Assembly (NCBI GenBank): GCA_017861215.1
Contig: JAGFXN010000075.1
Location: 1-7,579, forward strand
Source of the DNA: Deltaproteobacteria bacterium
Lineage (GTDB): Bacteria; Desulfobacterota; Desulfuromonadia; Geobacterales; DSM-12255
Direction of reading: 5' to 3'
DNA: 7,579 nt
Part shown: piece after piece, positions 5,939-7,579 of the stretch
Layout: each line of letters opens with the position of its first letter
Numbering within the stretch: the stretch's first letter is position 1
The notes under the pieces: model-generated
Database searches by the model: none
What the model saw: the letters and a program-made list of their open reading frames with translations, nothing else
What the model was told of the DNA's origin: nothing
Translations under genes and position numbers: made by a program

Positions 5939-6130
5939 TGAACCGCAAAGACGCAAAGGGCGCAAAGTAGGCGCAAAGAAATCATTTCTGAGGCTGTTGC
6001 AAAAAATGCAACAAAGATAAGTCTCAGAGTTCCTATTAATATTCATAATGATTGGATTCTGCTTTTAGTAATTTGATTAGATGTCTTTGCGTTCTTTGCG
6101 TTTTAGGCCCTTTGGGTCCTTAGCGGTTCA
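5939..6130 (+). repeat. 192-bp inverted-repeat element with GCAAAG units (MITE-like)
   Basis: This occupies most of the 236-base gap between rng and the Rieske gene. The ends are inverted: TGAACCGC at 5939-5946 and GCGGTTCA at 6123-6130. The left arm carries four GCAAAG units (5945, 5953, 5962, 5973) and the right arm the complementary CTTTGC at 6085 and 6094. The interior is AT-rich and contains a perfect 7-bp hairpin TGTTGCA-AAAAA-TGCAACA (5995-6013) flanked by CTGAG (5988-5992) and CTCAG (6023-6027). There is no ORF or transposase. Repeats of the type ACCGCAAAGACGCAAAG are, from memory, common between genes in Geobacter and other bacteria. A non-autonomous mobile element is the likeliest reading; target-site duplications were not identified. 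Confidence 0.65.
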
Positions 6131-6159
6131 AAGACTTTGTCTTTTATGGGAGGAATCAG

Positions 6160-6459
6160 ATGACTTTTGCTGCCAAACTATCGGAAGTTCCGAATTTCGG
6201 GAAGAAAGTTGTCACGGTTAACGGGCAGGAACTGCTGCTGCTCAATATCAAGGGCGAAATTTTCGCCTGCGAAAATGAATGCCCGCACCAGGGAAGCCCG
6301 CTGCATGCCGGCATTGTCAAGGACGGGCATCTCTCCTGTCCGCGGCACGGCTACCGCTTCAACCTGAAGAGCGGCGCCTGCCTTGACAATCCCGCCTTCA
6401 CTCTCAAGGTTTTTCCGGCGCAGATTCAAGGGGATGAGATCCTCGTGGATCTGGCATGA
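6160..6459 (+). CDS. Small Rieske [2Fe-2S] ferredoxin
   Basis: This 99-aa single-domain protein has the complete Rieske cluster-binding pattern C-x-H-x16-C-x2-H: Cys41 and His43 in CPHQGSPL, Cys60 and His63 in SCPRHGYRF. These bind a [2Fe-2S] cluster. With no signal peptide or membrane anchor it is a soluble cytoplasmic electron carrier, closer to the ferredoxins of dioxygenase systems and NirD-like subunits than to the bc1-complex Rieske protein. No oxygenase or reductase partner is in the window, so its redox partner is unknown. The ATG at 6160 follows GGGAGG (6148-6153) with a 6-base spacer. A small dyad AAAGAC-TTT-GTCTTT (6130-6144) lies just before the ribosome binding site. It stands between a mobile-type repeat and the rplU promoter and may be transcribed separately from both neighbours. 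Confidence 0.9.
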   Translation: MTFAAKLSEVPNFGKKVVTVNGQELLLLNIKGEIFACENECPHQGSPLHAGIVKDGHLSCPRHGYRFNLKSGACLDNPAFTLKVFPAQIQGDEILVDLA

Positions 6460-6483
6460 ATACAGTCTGCCGGATAATATCTC

Positions 6484-6513
6484 TTGACATCGTTTCACAA
6501 TATGGGCTATTTT
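6484..6513 (+). promoter_or_regulatory. Candidate sigma-70 promoter of rplU-rpmA
   Basis: A perfect -35 hexamer TTGACA (6484-6489) is followed after 18 bases by TATTTT (6508-6513, four of six matches to the -10). The predicted start near 6519-6521 leaves a leader of about 37 bases before rplU. A strong promoter is expected here for a ribosomal protein operon. The short leader leaves little room for a large autoregulatory RNA structure. Confidence 0.55.
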
Positions 6514-6556
6514 TCCAAGCTCAGTGTAATTTACGGTAAAGGTGGTGAGTAAGACT

Positions 6557-6865
6557 ATGTACGCAGTAGTAAGAACCGGAGGGAAGCAGTATAAAGTTTC
6601 CGTGGGCGACTTTCTGAAAGTCGAAAAGATCGAAGGCGCAGTGGGTGATACCATTACGCTCGAAGACATCCTGATGGTTGGCGGCGATACGGTTAAAATC
6701 GGAACACCGGTAGTGCCCAGCGCCTCTGTAGTCGGCAAGATTGTCGAACAGGGGAAAGACAAGAAGATTCTGGTCTTCAAGTCCAAGCGCCGGAAGGGCA
6801 CCCGAAAGCTTAACGGGCACCGTCAACTAAAGACTGTCCTCAAGATAGAAACGATCAACGCATAA
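6557..6865 (+). CDS. rplU: 50S ribosomal protein L21
   Basis: This 102-aa protein (E. coli L21 is 103 aa) binds 23S rRNA in the large subunit. It begins MYAVVRTGGKQYKV, the canonical L21 N-terminus, and carries the basic signature KSKRRKGTRKLNGHRQ at 75-90. The ATG at 6557 is chosen over the in-frame GTGs at 6542 and 6545 because the family starts at this Met and AGGTGGTGAG (6540-6549), a near match to the anti-Shine-Dalgarno complement, overlaps those GTGs. It is the first gene of the rplU-rpmA unit, 48 bases ahead of rpmA. Confidence 0.97.
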   Translation: MYAVVRTGGKQYKVSVGDFLKVEKIEGAVGDTITLEDILMVGGDTVKIGTPVVPSASVVGKIVEQGKDKKILVFKSKRRKGTRKLNGHRQLKTVLKIETINA

Positions 6866-6913
6866 TCCAGTAGCCGGTTTCGGTGACTGGCAACAGTTTG
6901 GAGGTTAACACTA

Positions 6914-7171
6914 ATGGCACACAAGAAAGGGGTCGGGAGCTCCAGAAACGGCCGTGATTCTGACGGTCAGCGACTCGGCTGCAAGAAATTCGGTGGCGAA
7001 ACAGTGCGCGCCGGCAATATCATCTATCGCCAGCACGGCACCAACATCCACCCGGGCAACAATGTCGGCTGCGGCAAGGATTACACCCTGTTTTCCCTGA
7101 TCGACGGCATCGTGAAATTCGAGCGGATGGGGCGTGACCGGAAGAAGGTATCGGTCTACCCCGCTAACTAG
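6914..7171 (+). CDS. rpmA: 50S ribosomal protein L27
   Basis: This 85-aa protein matches E. coli L27 in length. The N-terminus MAHKKGVGSSRNGRDS reaches toward the peptidyl transferase centre in the 50S subunit. It starts directly at this sequence, without the cleavable N-terminal extension that Firmicutes L27 carries for the Prp protease. Further conserved stretches are RLGCKKFGGE and RAGNIIYRQHGTNIHPG. GGAGG (6900-6904) lies 9 bases before the ATG. It is cotranscribed with rplU and followed by a strong terminator. Confidence 0.97.
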   Translation: MAHKKGVGSSRNGRDSDGQRLGCKKFGGETVRAGNIIYRQHGTNIHPGNNVGCGKDYTLFSLIDGIVKFERMGRDRKKVSVYPAN

Positions 7172-7200
7172 GGGCGTCCGCTGTATTTACAACAACTGAA

Positions 7201-7230
7201 AGCCCGGGGCTTGTACAGCTCCGGGCTTTT
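7201..7230 (+). terminator. Rho-independent terminator after rpmA
   Basis: An 11-bp stem (7201-7211 with 7217-7227, including one G-U pair) around the loop TGTAC is followed by TTTT and further T-rich sequence. It lies 29 bases after the rpmA stop and separates the ribosomal genes from obgE. Because the T tract is short and interrupted by A, partial readthrough into obgE is possible. Confidence 0.85.
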
Positions 7231-7298
7231 ATTGTTGCTGTGGCGCAGCTTGCTGAAAAGCATCGGGTTGATGGCGCAATGCCATAAAGATAAAGGCT

Positions 7299-7579
7299 AT
7301 GAGTTTTATTGATGACGTAAAAATATTTGCCAGCGCCGGCGACGGCGGAGCCGGCTGTGTTGCCTTTCGCCGGGAAAAGTTCATTCCTCTTGGCGGACCA
7401 AATGGCGGCGACGGCGGCAAGGGTGGCGACCTCATCCTGCAGGTATCAACCCAGCTCTCAACCCTGTATGATCTGCGTCTCCATCCACACCAGAAAGCGC
7501 AGCGGGGCAAAAACGGCATGGGCAGCGACCGGCACGGTGCCGGCGGCGACGACCTTGTCATTCAGGTCCCGCTGGGGAC
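7299..7579 (+). CDS. obgE: ObgE/CgtA GTPase, 5' part only
   Basis: The first 93 codons (plus two bases) of an Obg-family GTPase run off the window end. The visible part is the glycine-rich N-terminal Obg fold: AGDGGAGCVAFRREKFIPLGG (Gly14-Gly33 region), PNGGDGGKGGD at 34-44, then GKNGMGSDRHGAGGDDLVIQVPLG. This domain docks in the 50S peptidyl transferase centre; the G domain is beyond the window. The full protein links 50S assembly to the stringent response. The start at 7299 is fixed by the family N-terminus (MSFIDDVKIF) and by an in-frame stop at 7269. The ribosome binding site is poor: AAAGG (7292-7296) is only two bases from the ATG. Its position after rplU-rpmA is the common bacterial order. 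Confidence 0.95.
   Translation, partial: MSFIDDVKIFASAGDGGAGCVAFRREKFIPLGGPNGGDGGKGGDLILQVSTQLSTLYDLRLHPHQKAQRGKNGMGSDRHGAGGDDLVIQVPLG

Noticed and set aside
5945..5978. Four spaced GCAAAG units considered as a CRISPR or iteron array
   Set aside because: The units are only 6 bases and 8-11 bases apart, too short for CRISPR. They are confined to one arm of an inverted-repeat element, and no origin features are nearby.
5995..6013. Hairpin TGTTGCA-A5-TGCAACA as the rng terminator
   Set aside because: It is AT-poor in pairing strength only at 7 bp, is followed by AAAGATAAG rather than a T tract, and lies inside the repeat element.
7241..7255. TGGCGCAGCTTGCTG before obgE as a sigma-54 promoter
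   Set aside because: The GG and GC pairs are 8 bases apart, not the required 10.

Overview
The window most resembles a chromosomal segment from a Geobacter-type deltaproteobacterium (Desulfuromonadales/Geobacterales). The clues are a tandem pair of small secreted TIGR04073-family proteins, a fused B12-binding radical SAM/DUF2344 protein next to ribonuclease G and rplU-rpmA-obgE, and dispersed palindromic intergenic repeats of a kind I associate with Geobacter. This assignment is by recognition only; no search was run.

Left part (1-1500): the window opens with a strong terminator of an unseen upstream gene. A roughly 270-bp non-coding stretch rich in dyad symmetry follows, then two paralogous exported proteins of the TIGR04073 family that overlap by one base (TAATG). 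A bidirectional terminator separates them from a convergent minus-strand gene for a small exported protein made almost entirely of Thr runs and Lys-Lys repeats. That gene has a near-perfect sigma-54 promoter.

Middle part (1500-5923): after a divergent intergenic region come a large radical SAM protein (831 aa, GTG start; TIGR03960 plus C-terminal TIGR03936/DUF2344) and ribonuclease G (rng, 503 aa). Between them lies a 118-bp imperfect palindrome that ends three bases before the rng ribosome binding site. It would sit in the rng 5' leader if the candidate promoter just upstream of it is real.

Right part (5924-7579): a 192-bp inverted-repeat element with repeated GCAAAG units is followed by a 99-aa Rieske ferredoxin, then rplU (L21) and rpmA (L27) behind a promoter with a perfect -35 box, a strong terminator, and the first 93 codons of obgE, which runs off the end.

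Taken together, the right two thirds is an RNA-processing and ribosome-assembly neighbourhood: RNase G matures and decays RNA, L21 and L27 are 50S proteins, and ObgE is a 50S assembly GTPase. The uncharacterised radical SAM protein is the most interesting member, because its family is repeatedly found beside RNase E/G and L21 genes. The left third is an unrelated envelope or secreted-protein segment. Long antisense ORFs over the radical SAM and rng genes are shadows.
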